This document shows, piece after piece, positions 32,874-41,415 of a stretch of 64,000 bases of DNA. This stretch comes from 2-02-FULL-48-14 sp964356195 (lineage in GTDB: Bacteria; Patescibacteriota; Gracilibacteria; UBA1369; 2-02-FULL-48-14), in contig CAYHGP010000001.1 in NCBI GenBank assembly GCA_964356195.1, positions 1 to 64,000 of the forward strand. The letters are read 5' to 3'. The notes under the pieces are model-generated. The model saw only the letters and a program-made list of their open reading frames with translations, ran no database searches and was not told the origin of the DNA. The stretch's first letter is position 1, and each line of letters starts with the position of its first letter. The translations under genes were made by a program, and so were the position numbers.

Positions 32874-34517
32874 ATGCTCAACAGAGTCCCCACGCTTATC
32901 GAACAGGGAGAACTCAGCACGCTTTACACCTTGTATCGCGAAGAGTTGGCCAAACTTCGTGGAGAATCTGCTGATTCCGTGGAGAAGCCGGCGCAAGAAC
33001 AGTCCCTGAATCGCGAGGATTACTTGGTGGCCGGGGATGATCAACCCGCTCTCCAGTCTGAGGTTTTTCTTAATTTTGCTGAGCGGGGGAATGGAACAAA
33101 AGACTTCAAACACGACCTTTCAAAATACCTTGAGGCAAAGAGAAAGGGATATGAACAAGTTTGGATAGTCCTTCCCAGGGAGTCCTGCGAGAAGGGCGAT
33201 TTGAGTAGTTTTGAACTGCATTGTGATGGTGAGCCCTATGTAGCTCCCGGGGACTACTACACTGCAGTGCAATATTCGGGTGAGGCAGTGGCTAGTATGC
33301 AGCTTCGGTCAATATTGGGCTCTTATTTTCTAGGAAAAGGCGGTTTCAACCTTTCCCAGAGTTTTGGGGAGAAAAAGCAAATGGATTCCAAGAGAATAAT
33401 CGAGGGAATTGTGTCAGCCCATTTAAACGAGAAAAGTGATGGCCGTGTGAAAGAATTCAAGTTTGATTTGGATGATAAAGGCACAAAGGGAAGTAATTGT
33501 GACCAAGTTCATTTCGACCAAGCCACCCAAACAATCTCTTATCAATTCTGCGGGGACGATTTGTCCTTTCGAGTAGGGCCTACGAGGGGAAACGGGGCAA
33601 TTTATGGCCCCACGATTCAAGCGATTTTTCAAACCGAAAAAATGCGGGAATTTTGCTCAAAAAATCCCGAACTTGTATTTGATCTGATTTTCCCCGACAA
33701 CCGATTTAAGGAAGTCCTTGAGAAAATAGCGGACGGAAGTCTCTACCTCCACGGGTTGGACCCGGAAGAACTTTGGCTCATGATCGCTAACCCGAAACCT
33801 CTCGACAAATCCGGAAATGGCGAAGAATCTTCACAAGGCCGCCACATCGACTGGGCAAGGTATCCGGAGGTCGCAAAGCTCTTAAATGTTCAGGTTTACA
33901 GGGAATCCTTCAAAAAAAGGGCTCTGGAGGTAAGCTCATTGCATCCGGATTTGGAAGATGAACGCGCAAAGAATACGTTTGAAGTGGTTTTGACCGGTTT
34001 GAAGGAGATTGATGAATCTATTTTCTTAAAAAAATGGGCTATACGCTTATATCATCTGTTATCCGATAGCGAGGCGAGAAGGCTTGAGAAGTATCCCCCG
34101 ATGAGAGCGCTTTATTTTAAGGAAAAAATGGAGGCAAAGGGAGAAGCTCCCCTTTCAATACAACAGCTTCACCAAACCTTATTGGACATTGAAGAAATGA
34201 TGAAGATTGCCAAGGATATGAATGAACTGGGTTCGGATGATCCTGAATGGAAGTCAAAGGCGGAGGAAATCGAGGCGCTTTACAAGGCTTGTATCAAAGT
34301 TTTGCCATCGATTTTAAGGGAAATTGAACTGCAATTGAGACATCCGGAAATTCAAATCGCGCTTAGTAGCTTCGGCCAGCTCGTGAATGAGATCGCTCTA
34401 AATCCGATTCATGCAAGCATCGCAAGCGAAGTTGAGGGTGACGTAAGGCAAATTTCAGATCAACAAAAAGCTGGGCGAGAGGTGGCAAGATTGACCGACA
34501 GGAAGACTCGGGACTAG
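32874..34517 (+). CDS. Large hypothetical protein
   Basis: 547 residues, not recognised. No signal peptide, membrane helix or known motif. The N-terminal half is mixed alpha/beta and includes YEQVWIVLPRESCEKGDLSS, SILGSYFLGKGGFNLSQSFG and YQFCGDDLSFRVGPTRGNGA. The C-terminal 200 residues are helical and charged (LHQTLLDIEEMMKIAKDMNE). The gene has a consensus promoter and is isolated by a terminator upstream and tRNA-Asp downstream on the other strand. It could be a CPR-specific cytoplasmic protein; no functional inference is safe. Confidence 0.6.
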   Translation: MLNRVPTLIEQGELSTLYTLYREELAKLRGESADSVEKPAQEQSLNREDYLVAGDDQPALQSEVFLNFAERGNGTKDFKHDLSKYLEAKRKGYEQVWIVLPRESCEKGDLSSFELHCDGEPYVAPGDYYTAVQYSGEAVASMQLRSILGSYFLGKGGFNLSQSFGEKKQMDSKRIIEGIVSAHLNEKSDGRVKEFKFDLDDKGTKGSNCDQVHFDQATQTISYQFCGDDLSFRVGPTRGNGAIYGPTIQAIFQTEKMREFCSKNPELVFDLIFPDNRFKEVLEKIADGSLYLHGLDPEELWLMIANPKPLDKSGNGEESSQGRHIDWARYPEVAKLLNVQVYRESFKKRALEVSSLHPDLEDERAKNTFEVVLTGLKEIDESIFLKKWAIRLYHLLSDSEARRLEKYPPMRALYFKEKMEAKGEAPLSIQQLHQTLLDIEEMMKIAKDMNELGSDDPEWKSKAEEIEALYKACIKVLPSILREIELQLRHPEIQIALSSFGQLVNEIALNPIHASIASEVEGDVRQISDQQKAGREVARLTDRKTRD

Positions 34518-34560
34518 AATTTCGTGCTTCTTCTTAACACACTCGGCTTCGCCGAGAGAA

Positions 34561-34637
34561 TGGCGGGATGAACGGGACTCGAACCCGTGACCTCTGCCGT
34601 GACAGGGCAGCGCTCTAACCAACTGAGCTACCATCCC
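34561..34637 (-). tRNA. tRNA-Asp (anticodon GTC)
   Basis: Read on the minus strand, the acceptor GGGATGG (34637-34631) pairs with TCATCCC. The D arm contains AGCTCAGTTGGTTAGAGC. The anticodon stem CTGCC/GGCAG holds the loop CTGTCAC with anticodon GTC. The T arm carries GGTTCGAACC, followed by discriminator G and an encoded CCA. 77 bases including CCA. Just upstream (34645-34668) is an imperfect GGCTTTACG/CGTAAAAGCC inverted repeat; just downstream is a CTCGGC-TTC-GCCGAG mini-hairpin (34542-34556). Confidence 0.97.
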
Positions 34638-34757
34638 AACGATGGGCTTTACGCAGGCCGTAAAAGCCAGTGCACTTTAGCAAAGGCGCTTTCGGTATGC
34701 AAGAGTTTTGACCTCGCGCTCAAGTTGATGTACAAGGATCGAGCTTAAAAAGTCATT

Positions 34758-35900
34758 ATGCGAATCGGAATTGATGCACGTATGTACAGTACCGAGTTCA
34801 CGGGAATCGGGCGCTATGTGTATGAACTGGTCCGCCATCTGCTTGAAATGGATGAAAAGAATGAATATGTGCTTTTTATGAATCAGCCGGAGTACGAGGC
34901 TTTTGAGGCTCCCAACAAACGGGTCCACAAGGTGTTGGTAAATGCGCATCATTACTCCCTGAAGGAGCAGACGCTCTACCTTTGGACCTTGTACCGCGCC
35001 AAGCTTGACCTCATGCACTTCACGCATTTCAACGCGCCGATTTTTTATCGTCGTTCCAGCATTGTGACCATTCATGACCTTACTTTGTCTTTCTTCCCGG
35101 GCAAAAAAATGAACTCCGCGTTTTACCGCTTTGCTTACAATTTGGTTCTGAAGGCGGCGGTTCGCAATTCAAAACGCATCATTGCGGTTTCAGAAAACAC
35201 CAAGGCCGACCTGGTGAACATCACGCACGTTTCACCCTCCAAAGTGGAGGTAATTTACGAAGGAGTTGGGGAGGAGTTCGGACCCCGAGGTGACACGGAA
35301 CTTCAAGAGGAGGTCGCCAAAAAATACAGCATCACTAAGGAATTTTTGCTCTATACGGGAGTGTGGCGCGGCCACAAAAATTTGGTGAATTTGATTCGCG
35401 CATTTGCGCTGATCCGCGAAGGAACGGAAGGTTTCGACCTGCAACTCGTGATTACGGGTGAGGAAGATCCTTACTATCCCGAGGTGAAACGCACCGTGAA
35501 AGAACTCGGCTTGGAGCATTACGTGGTTTACACGGGCATGGTCCCGGAAAAAGAACTCATCGCCCTGTACCAAACGGCGAAAGCCTACGTGTTTCCTTCT
35601 TTGTACGAAGGATTTGGTTTGCCGCCGCTGGAAGCCATGCGTTGCGGAACGCCGGTGGTGGCTTCTAAAAGTTCCTGCATTCCTGAGATTTGCGGCGAGC
35701 CGAATGCGTTGTTTTTTGACCCTTACGATCCTGAGGATATTGCAAATGTGGTGCGTAGAGTTTTGCTCGATGAAGGTCTGCAAAAAGAGCTGCGCGAGTG
35801 CGGACTGCGTCACAGCCTGAAGTTTTCTTGGCAAGACATGGCGGAAAAAACCTTGAAGGTCTACAATGATGTCCGAGGTCCATTAAAAAAACATGGGTGA
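34758..35900 (+). CDS. GT4-family glycosyltransferase
   Basis: 380 residues with the GT-B two-domain fold. N-terminus RIGIDARMYSTEFTGIGRYV. The C-terminal domain carries LLYTGVWRGHKNLVNLIRAF, VVYTGMVPEKELIALYQTAK and the donor-site signature VFPSLYEGFGLPPLEAMRCG with the E-x7-E pattern, followed by VVASKSSCIPEICGEPNALF. It probably transfers hexoses from a nucleotide sugar to a surface polysaccharide or lipid. The last 8 bases overlap the DciA-like gene. Confidence 0.9.
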   Translation: MRIGIDARMYSTEFTGIGRYVYELVRHLLEMDEKNEYVLFMNQPEYEAFEAPNKRVHKVLVNAHHYSLKEQTLYLWTLYRAKLDLMHFTHFNAPIFYRRSSIVTIHDLTLSFFPGKKMNSAFYRFAYNLVLKAAVRNSKRIIAVSENTKADLVNITHVSPSKVEVIYEGVGEEFGPRGDTELQEEVAKKYSITKEFLLYTGVWRGHKNLVNLIRAFALIREGTEGFDLQLVITGEEDPYYPEVKRTVKELGLEHYVVYTGMVPEKELIALYQTAKAYVFPSLYEGFGLPPLEAMRCGTPVVASKSSCIPEICGEPNALFFDPYDPEDIANVVRRVLLDEGLQKELRECGLRHSLKFSWQDMAEKTLKVYNDVRGPLKKHG

Positions 35901-36213
35901 TTTTATTCACTTTTCGGAGCTCATCCCCAAGGCGCTGGCCCACTACAAACTGACTCGGGAGGCGCGAGCGTCTTTGATTTGCGCTCGTTTCCGCGATATT
36001 TTACCGGGGATTGTGGGGAAGGATGCGAGAGAATCCGTGCAGGTGAAATTTTTCAAAGGCGGAAATTTGGTGGTGGCGGTGCCTTCAAGCATTTGGGCAC
36101 AACGGGTTTATGTGCATCGTCACGAATTGCTTCTTCGATTGAATTTGCACCTCGACAAAGAATGGGTGAAAGATTTGCGAGCGGTGGTGGAGACGGCTGC
36201 GGAGGAGGGTTAA
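35893..36213 (+). CDS. DUF721 / DciA-like protein
   Basis: 106 residues. The pattern of DUF721 is visible: FSELIPKALAHYKLTREA, FRDILPGIVGKDARESVQ, FFKGGNLVVAVPSSIWAQRV (family: L.V.v.ss.Wa.eL). DciA in this family loads the replicative helicase DnaB in bacteria that lack DnaC. A helicase-loading role is plausible but unproven for CPR members. The start overlaps the glycosyltransferase end by 8 bases. Confidence 0.7.
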   Translation: MGDFIHFSELIPKALAHYKLTREARASLICARFRDILPGIVGKDARESVQVKFFKGGNLVVAVPSSIWAQRVYVHRHELLLRLNLHLDKEWVKDLRAVVETAAEEG

Positions 36214-36222
36214 ACCTTTTGT

Positions 36223-37026
36223 ATGGCAAAGAAAAAATTAGAAGCGGCTCCGGAACCCAAGGAAATCATTCACGATGCCTTCCTTCAGTTTTGTGCTGAC
36301 CGGCAAGTAGAATGCGGGGAGATGGCGGCGAGCCTTACCGAGGGAGTGCATAGTGATATTGAGGAGGTTTTGGGAGACATTGAAACTTTTTTGAACGAGA
36401 GAGGAGTGGACTCGAGCGCTTTACTTGTTGAAATCGCTGGAAAAATAGAGGCTTTGCCTCGCAAACAGAAGACCACTACCCATATGTCCGTAGCTCCGAT
36501 CGTTCTGCTGATACGGGCAGGAGTCCTGAAGGAAGGACTTGAGAAGCCTGAACACGTTGCCTTTGCCATTGCTCGTTTGGCGAAAGACGGTTTCCGCGGT
36601 TGCCTCCTGTCCCTTGTGGGTTCCGCTCCAAGCTTTGAGGTCGCAGTGGAGAGGGCTACGGCTCTTGCCTTCACCGCTCTCGCAGGATTTAGTAATGACC
36701 CGACGACGTATCTTCAAGAAAAATTGCGTTCCGTGCCTGACGACCAGCCGTTCTTGCGTAAGATCTATGAAAAAATGTTCGAAGAGCTGAGGCGGGAGCT
36801 TGAGTGGAGGGAAACCGCGGCGGAGAACTTAGCGGATGTTCTTGACGAAGCCAAAATCCGGGAAATTCGTATTGTCCAATTTAGCGTAGAAGACTGGGAG
36901 GGGATTCCCACTCACCGCTCTTGTTTGTATCAAACTCTGGTGAAATTTTGGTTGCCTCAAGCAGGGGTCGCGGACCCGGATGCGTTGTTGACGGAGAGAG
37001 GGATTATGAATCCTGACATAAGGTGA
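36223..37026 (+). CDS. Hypothetical helical protein
   Basis: 267 residues, not recognised. Predominantly helical by eye: EIIHDAFLQFCADRQVECGE, LLVEIAGKIEALPRKQKTTT, LEKPEHVAFAIARLAKDGFR, PFLRKIYEKMFEELRRELEW. No export signal. It follows the DciA-like gene by 9 bases on the same strand and so may share its transcript. A dispersed palindromic repeat (37035-37092) begins right after its stop, between it and a convergent small gene. Confidence 0.6.
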   Translation: MAKKKLEAAPEPKEIIHDAFLQFCADRQVECGEMAASLTEGVHSDIEEVLGDIETFLNERGVDSSALLVEIAGKIEALPRKQKTTTHMSVAPIVLLIRAGVLKEGLEKPEHVAFAIARLAKDGFRGCLLSLVGSAPSFEVAVERATALAFTALAGFSNDPTTYLQEKLRSVPDDQPFLRKIYEKMFEELRRELEWRETAAENLADVLDEAKIREIRIVQFSVEDWEGIPTHRSCLYQTLVKFWLPQAGVADPDALLTERGIMNPDIR

Positions 37027-37034
37027 ACCCTCGC

Positions 37035-37092
37035 CAGATTTGCACAATGTTGCCCCGCAAACTCATATGAGTGAGGTGTGCAATGTTTTCCA
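37035..37092. repeat. Dispersed palindromic repeat ACTCATATGAGT (copy 2, inverted)
   Basis: ACTCATATGAGT at 37061-37072. Its reverse complement matches the copy at 27131-27185 over about 50 bases, including CACTCATATGAGTTTGCGG, GCAACAT and a final CTGG. It lies in a convergent intergenic region. Confidence 0.65.
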
Positions 37093-37109
37093 CCCTGTAA
37101 AGATCCTCT

Positions 37110-37322
37110 TTACTCGGTCAGGGGCATTTCCTCACCTGTGTCCATTCCAAAGGCGAGAGTTCTTTCGTAGTCCAAACACGCTCTGACGACGACCCTTCTA
37201 GCGTCTAGGTCTACACGGACTACTTCTTCGCCCCTAGCGATAACTCGCCCACCTTCATGGATATCGATGCGGCTGCCCGGTTCAAGCTCACTCAGGGCTT
37301 GCGGTGTTCCTGCTACATTCAT
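37110..37322 (-). CDS. Small beta-rich hypothetical protein
   Basis: 70 residues. The pattern of alternating hydrophobic residues (ALSELEPGSRIDIHEGGRVI, then EEVVRVDLDARRVVVRA) suggests a small beta-barrel. No family, signal or membrane helix. Convergent with the preceding gene, separated from it by the palindromic repeat. Coding is supported by length and compositional similarity to neighbours only. Confidence 0.5.
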   Translation of the reverse strand: MNVAGTPQALSELEPGSRIDIHEGGRVIARGEEVVRVDLDARRVVVRACLDYERTLAFGMDTGEEMPLTE

Positions 37323-37407
37323 ATTTTATGATTATAGTTTAGCAATATAAACATCCCTTGCTCTTCCGTCAAATCCGCCTTCCGAAGCCGAAAAAGCGCT
37401 TTGTGCT

Positions 37408-37435
37408 TGACTTTCCGGGCTTTCAATCTAAAATC
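37408..37435 (+). promoter_or_regulatory. rpsP promoter
   Basis: TTGACT (37408-37413), 16 bases, TAAAAT (37430-37435). Both boxes are identical to those of the infC promoter. Predicted start near 37442, 23 bases before the GTG. Confidence 0.65.
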
Positions 37436-37464
37436 CTAAGGCAATATTTTTTAATCCGATTCTC

Positions 37465-37887
37465 GTGCAGGTCATTCGTCTCAGTCGTATTGGAAAGCAA
37501 AATCAAGTCGCTTTCCGCATTGTTCTCGCCGAAAAAACAGACGCCGTGAAAGGTGCTAATCAGGAAATTTTAGGATTTTATAATGTCGCCGAGGGAAAGA
37601 AAATTAGTTTCGACAAAGACCGCATTGAATACTGGATCTCCAAGGGAGCTAAGCCTTCCGACAGCGTGGCGTCTCTTTTAAAGCTCAACGGAGTGCCCGG
37701 AATGGAAAAATTCATGGAACTTCGTAACAAGAAGCACGTCAGCAAGAGCGCTCCTGCTCCAGAAAAAGCTAAAGCTGCTCCGGCCGAAACTCAAACTGCA
37801 GCTGTTGCCGCAGTGGCCGAAGAACCTGTTGTTGAAGCTGCACCTGCTCCAGAGGCTCCTGTTGCTGAGGAAGCTCCCGCCGCTTAG
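37465..37887 (+). CDS. rpsP: 30S ribosomal protein bS16 with Ala-rich tail
   Basis: 140 residues, starting with GTG (VIRLSRIGKQNQVAFRIVLA follows directly). The core (about 1-85) is normal: EILGFYNVAEGKKISFDKDR and RIEYWISKGAKPSDSVASLL. Residues about 95-140 form an extra Ala/Pro/Glu-rich tail (AAVAEEPVVEAAPAPEAPVA) that is probably disordered; similar tails occur in S16 of several phyla. It heads a small plus-strand run with khpA, the usual neighbour of rpsP. Confidence 0.96.
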   Translation: MQVIRLSRIGKQNQVAFRIVLAEKTDAVKGANQEILGFYNVAEGKKISFDKDRIEYWISKGAKPSDSVASLLKLNGVPGMEKFMELRNKKHVSKSAPAPEKAKAAPAETQTAAVAAVAEEPVVEAAPAPEAPVAEEAPAA

Positions 37888-37910
37888 TTTCATCCTTTAA
37901 CACCTCGATT

Positions 37911-38189
37911 ATGCCTTCCGATTTGAATGATGATATGGCTGCACACGATTTCGTGGTCTTTGTTGTAAAGGCGATTGTGGATCACCCGGAGGAAGTGGAA
38001 GTGACGCAGAGCGTGGATGATTTGGGAGTCCTCATCACTTTGAAAGTGAGCAAGGAAGATATGGGAAAGATTATTGGAAAGGCCGGACAAACGGCAAAAT
38101 CGCTTCGTGTTTTGCTTCGAATGATGGGAGCTAAGCGAGACGCACGTTACAATTTGAAAATCGTTGAACCGGAAGGGGAAAGGATGTAG
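37911..38189 (+). CDS. khpA: KH-domain RNA-binding protein KhpA
   Basis: 92 residues, slightly longer than typical KhpA (about 76). The KH motif KIIGKAGQTAKSLRVLLRMM (about 60-79) is preceded by DFVVFVVKAIVDHPEEVEVT, as in the family. KhpA with KhpB binds RNA and affects cell division and elongation in Firmicutes. Located 23 bases after rpsP, the standard arrangement. Confidence 0.9.
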   Translation: MPSDLNDDMAAHDFVVFVVKAIVDHPEEVEVTQSVDDLGVLITLKVSKEDMGKIIGKAGQTAKSLRVLLRMMGAKRDARYNLKIVEPEGERM

Positions 38190-38201
38190 TATCGACGCAC
38201 T

Positions 38202-38597
38202 ATGATTCTCAACTCACTTGTCATCGCTACTGTTACCGAAGGATCGGTTTTAGACGTGGCTTCGCAGTATGACGCTCTCGAGGTTATTAACCGAGGAATT
38301 GCCTACGCCATTATTGTGGCCGGTTTCCTGAGCGTGGTCTTCATTTTTTACGGAGGAATTTCCTTTATTTTGTCCGGAGGGGCGGAAGATAAAATCAAGC
38401 AAGCGGTTTCGACTATTCGTTACGCGATTATCGGACTGGTGGTGACGCTGTTTTCCGTGGTGATTGTGGCGTTTGTGGGACGTGCGATGGGACTGAATGT
38501 GATTGAGTACATCAACCTCGGCGAGATTTTTGACCTTATTTCAAATATCACTTCCGGAGCAGGAGGTGGAACGGGTGGGTCTGAATCGCTACAGTAG
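38202..38597 (+). CDS. Type IV secretion pilin-like small membrane protein
   Basis: 131 residues with two membrane helices (IAYAIIVAGFLSVVFIFYGG and YAIIGLVVTLFSVVIVAFVG) separated by a short polar loop (SGGAEDKIKQAVSTIR). This layout and the GGISFILSGG turn match the VirB2/TrbC-like T4SS_pilin family widespread in CPR. The tail is Gly/Ser rich (SGAGGGTGGSESLQ). No other secretion gene is adjacent. Its role may be in pili or in DNA uptake. Confidence 0.7.
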   Translation: MILNSLVIATVTEGSVLDVASQYDALEVINRGIAYAIIVAGFLSVVFIFYGGISFILSGGAEDKIKQAVSTIRYAIIGLVVTLFSVVIVAFVGRAMGLNVIEYINLGEIFDLISNITSGAGGGTGGSESLQ

Positions 38598-38606
38598 GAT
38601 TTACGG

Positions 38607-39068
38607 CTAAACTTTCATGAGGGCTTTGCCTTGGCTGCGGAGGTTTTCCCAGTCGTAGCTGAAGGCGAAGTTTTCGAGAGCGCGGATGAGGGCGGCGTGG
38701 ATGTTCCACGTGCTGAGTTTTTGAAAGAGAAAGGAGTTTCCGCTTTCTTCCACGGCGTTGTAATTTTCGGCATCTTTGTGGAGGCCGGTGAGCATTACGG
38801 GGACAATTCCGCGTTCCACAATCATTGAAAATTGCTTGGGAAGTTTATTGGAAAGCACCACCCAAATGTGACCTTCTTCGAGGGCTTCTTCCAAAGAGAA
38901 GAGGTGGGGGACGGTTTTGAGGCCGTTGCCGAGAACACGAAATCGGGCAGAAACTTCTTCAAGGCCGGGGAGCAAACTCTCCAAAAGAGCGGGGTCGGCA
39001 TCGCGGACGTCGAGGATGACGTGCGGAATCCGAATTTTCAGCTTTAAGGGAGATTTTGTTTTTGCCAT
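38607..39068 (-). CDS. Hypothetical protein
   Basis: 153 residues. Alternating strands and helices (RIPHVILDVRDADPALLESL, HIWVVLSNKLPKQFSMIVER, GIVPVMLTGLHKDAENYNAV) suggest an alpha/beta domain similar to part of a GT-B or receiver-like fold, but no motif is decisive. Basic N-terminus (MAKTKSPLKLKIRI), no export signal. Single minus-strand gene between the pilin-like gene and polA. Confidence 0.5.
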   Translation of the reverse strand: MAKTKSPLKLKIRIPHVILDVRDADPALLESLLPGLEEVSARFRVLGNGLKTVPHLFSLEEALEEGHIWVVLSNKLPKQFSMIVERGIVPVMLTGLHKDAENYNAVEESGNSFLFQKLSTWNIHAALIRALENFAFSYDWENLRSQGKALMKV

Positions 39069-39127
39069 ACGTTTAGGTATTAAGTCATTATATCAGATAA
39101 CGGGTAGATTTAAAAGCCCTTATTAGT

Positions 39128-39133
39128 TATGCT
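39128..39133 (+). promoter_or_regulatory. -10 box directly before polA (leaderless)
   Basis: TATGCT (39128-39133) ends six bases before the polA GTG at 39140, so transcription is expected to begin at the start codon. No good -35 is seen. Confidence 0.4.
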
Positions 39134-39139
39134 TCCCGA

Positions 39140-39789
39140 GTGAAGAAATTCGTAATTATAGACGGGAATGCCCTGATCCATCGCTGTTACCATGCGGTGC
39201 CCAAGACTTTGAGGTCGCCCACGGGAGAGCTGACCAATGCCGTATTCGGATTTACGGGGATTTTGCTGGGGATTTTGGAGTACGAGCATCCGGATTATTT
39301 GGCCGTGGCCTGGGACATGAAAGCTCCGACTTTTCGTGACGCGCTTTATGCGGACTATAAAGGGACGCGGGCCAAGACCGATGATGAGCTGATTGCTCAG
39401 TTTCCTCTGGCTCGTGAGGTTTTAGGGGCGCTTTCGGTGCCTTGTTTTGAGAAAGAGGGCTTGGAAGCGGATGATTACCTGGGAATTGTGGCGACGGAGC
39501 TGCGTGCGAAGCATCCGGACGTGCAGGTTTTGATTGTGACAGCGGACAAAGACGCGCTGCAACTGGTGGGGGAAGGGGTGACGGTTGTGGCGCCTGTGAG
39601 CGGCTACACTAAGGTGATTCGCTACGACAGGGACGCCGTGAAGGCGAAAATGGGCGTGTGGCCGGAGCAGGTTCCGGATTTCAAGGGTCTTTCCGGTGAC
39701 ACCAGCGATAATATTCCCGGTGTGCCCGGAATCGGCGAGAAAACGGCCGTGAAATTACTGGAAGCCTGGGGAAGCGTGGAGGGAATTTA
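39140..39789 (+). CDS. polA: DNA polymerase I, 5'-3' exonuclease domain (truncated by gap)
   Basis: About 216 residues visible, starting with GTG (VKKFVIIDGNALIHRCYHAV). Flap-nuclease motifs: YLAVAWDMKAPTFRDALYAD, EKEGLEADDYLGIVATEL, LIVTADKDALQLVGEGV and FKGLSGDTSDNIPGVPGIGEKTAVKLL. The frame runs into the 100-N gap. It may be a stand-alone exonuclease or full PolA; if the latter, about 2 kb is missing, so the gap would be far larger than 100 bases. Confidence 0.9.
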
Positions 39790-39889
39790 NNNNNNNNNNN
39801 NNNNNNNNNNNNNNNNNNNNNNNNNNNNNNNNNNNNNNNNNNNNNNNNNNNNNNNNNNNNNNNNNNNNNNNNNNNNNNNNNNNNNNNNN
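39790..39889. other. Assembly gap of 100 N
   Basis: Exactly 100 N. It cuts polA on the left and the SMR transporter on the right. The missing polymerase domain suggests that the true gap may be kilobases long. Confidence 0.95.
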
Positions 39890-40179
39890 ACCCCGGCCAT
39901 AATCATGAAGATTCCGCCCATCTCTATGGAGGTGACGTGTTCTTTGTAGTAGAGGACTCCCACGCTGACCACTGCGAGTACGGAAAATGCGGACCACAGA
40001 ACATTCACAATTCCCATGTCTCCATACTTGAAAGACTTCACGAGCAATACCGCGACGAGGGCGTAAAAGAAAACCCCCAAAGCGAAGTAGAGCCAGTTGG
40101 AGTCGATGGAAAACTTTTTTAGAAAACTAAAAGCCGTGGTTTCTGCGATTAAGATGAGAAGAACGTAGAAATAAAGCAT
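39890..40179 (-). CDS. Small multidrug resistance (SMR)-type transporter, C-terminus in gap
   Basis: About 96 residues visible, with three membrane helices and the start of a fourth. N-terminus MLYFYVLLILIAETTAFSFL includes the conserved membrane Glu of SMR proteins (Glu14 in EmrE) at about 13. VLWSAFSVLAVVSVGVLYYK corresponds to the AIWSG region, and MGGIFMIMAG begins helix 4. SMR pumps export cations, guanidinium or polyamines (MdtIJ). It starts immediately after the stop of the homospermidine-synthase-like gene, so the two form an operon, which favours polyamine export as a guess. Confidence 0.7.
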
Positions 40180-41415
40180 TTAGATTTTGGTGAATTCGCC
40201 TTTGCCGTAGTTGATGTGTGGGTTGTGAGAAACTTGCTGCAAGCTGCCGTCTTTGGCTTTTTCGAAAACGAATTCCTGAATCATCATGTTGTCCGTGAGG
40301 AACTTGGGGAACATCGTATCGAGCAGGTCTTCGGTGTAATGGATGCCGGGCTTTAAGTCATCGGTGAGGAGGGTGAACAGGGCGGCGTAAACGCCCACGC
40401 AAACCTGAAAATCGGTGCCGGAGCATTCCTTCAAATCTTCATTGGCGGCGGAGTTGAAGTAGTAGATGGCTTTGTCTTTGTAGTCGAGGCGCAGGGCGAT
40501 GTTGTCGGAACCGGTGAGTGGGTCTGTTGTGTTGTTGCCGAGGACTAAATCTTTGTCTTCGATCGTGCCTTTTGCTTCGTAGGTTTTGCGGATGAAATCC
40601 ATGGTTTCCTGATTCACCGTGTAAATGAAGCGGCTCGGAATGTCGAGCTTGTTGCTGAGGGTGATGCATTCTTCGTGCGTCACCACGCAGCCCTTGGGGT
40701 ACTTGGCTAGCTTCCAGATGGGCGAAAAGAGCGGCTCCAAATCTTCGGTGTGGAAGAGGCCGTTGGGGTACATACTTTTGATTTTGTGGTCGCCGAGGAT
40801 GATTTCCGCGGGATCGGTGACGAGTTCCACCACGAATTCCGGCACGCACCATGTGACCATCTGTTTTTTGTGATGCTTCATGAAGCGGGAGGTGTCATAT
40901 TCGAATTCGGTGATTTCTTTGGGGATGCCGAACTTTTTCATGCCGATGGCGGCCCAGGCGTTTACCGTGCCGGGGTTCATTCCCGTGAAGAAAATGTGCG
41001 GCATTTTAGGCTTGGGGGCTTTTTTGCGTTCGTCGATCCACTCGTTGAGCGCTTCTCCGAGAGGGAAAAAGCTGGCGGTGGAGAAGCCCAAACAAATGTA
41101 GGAGGCTTTTCCGTAGTCAAAGATGAGGTCTGAAACGAACTTGGTGTCGATGTCGCTGAGGTCGAGGATGAGGTCGATTTTGCGGCCCTCCAGGAGTTTG
41201 GTGAAGGCCTTGGCGGTTTCGGGCGTGACATGGAGTTTTACGTACTCGGCTTCCAGGTCGTCCAGGGAAATGAAGGCGGTTTCCTTGAAATCGTGCTGGT
41301 CGAGGAGGGTGAGCGAGGCGAAAAGGTGGCGGTGATTTTTCAGATAAGTGAGCACCGCATGGCTGACGTTTCCGTTGGCTCCGAGGATAAGTAGATTTTT
41401 GTGTTTTGGCTTCAT
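40180..41415 (-). CDS. Saccharopine-dehydrogenase-family enzyme, homospermidine synthase-like
   Basis: 411 residues. Rossmann start NLLILGANGNVSHAVLTYL. It matches homospermidine synthases in order: FFTGMNPGTVNAWAAIGMKK, SRFMKHHKKQMVTWCVPEFV, KYPKGCVVTHEECITLSNKL, and SGTDFQVCVGVYAALFTLLT (family: ATGLQVTSAVLAGM). Homospermidine synthase makes homospermidine from putrescine with NAD. Related enzymes make carboxynorspermidine or saccharopine, so the exact substrate is uncertain. It is coupled with zero spacing to an SMR exporter, which fits polyamine metabolism. Confidence 0.65.
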   Translation of the reverse strand: MKPKHKNLLILGANGNVSHAVLTYLKNHRHLFASLTLLDQHDFKETAFISLDDLEAEYVKLHVTPETAKAFTKLLEGRKIDLILDLSDIDTKFVSDLIFDYGKASYICLGFSTASFFPLGEALNEWIDERKKAPKPKMPHIFFTGMNPGTVNAWAAIGMKKFGIPKEITEFEYDTSRFMKHHKKQMVTWCVPEFVVELVTDPAEIILGDHKIKSMYPNGLFHTEDLEPLFSPIWKLAKYPKGCVVTHEECITLSNKLDIPSRFIYTVNQETMDFIRKTYEAKGTIEDKDLVLGNNTTDPLTGSDNIALRLDYKDKAIYYFNSAANEDLKECSGTDFQVCVGVYAALFTLLTDDLKPGIHYTEDLLDTMFPKFLTDNMMIQEFVFEKAKDGSLQQVSHNPHINYGKGEFTKI

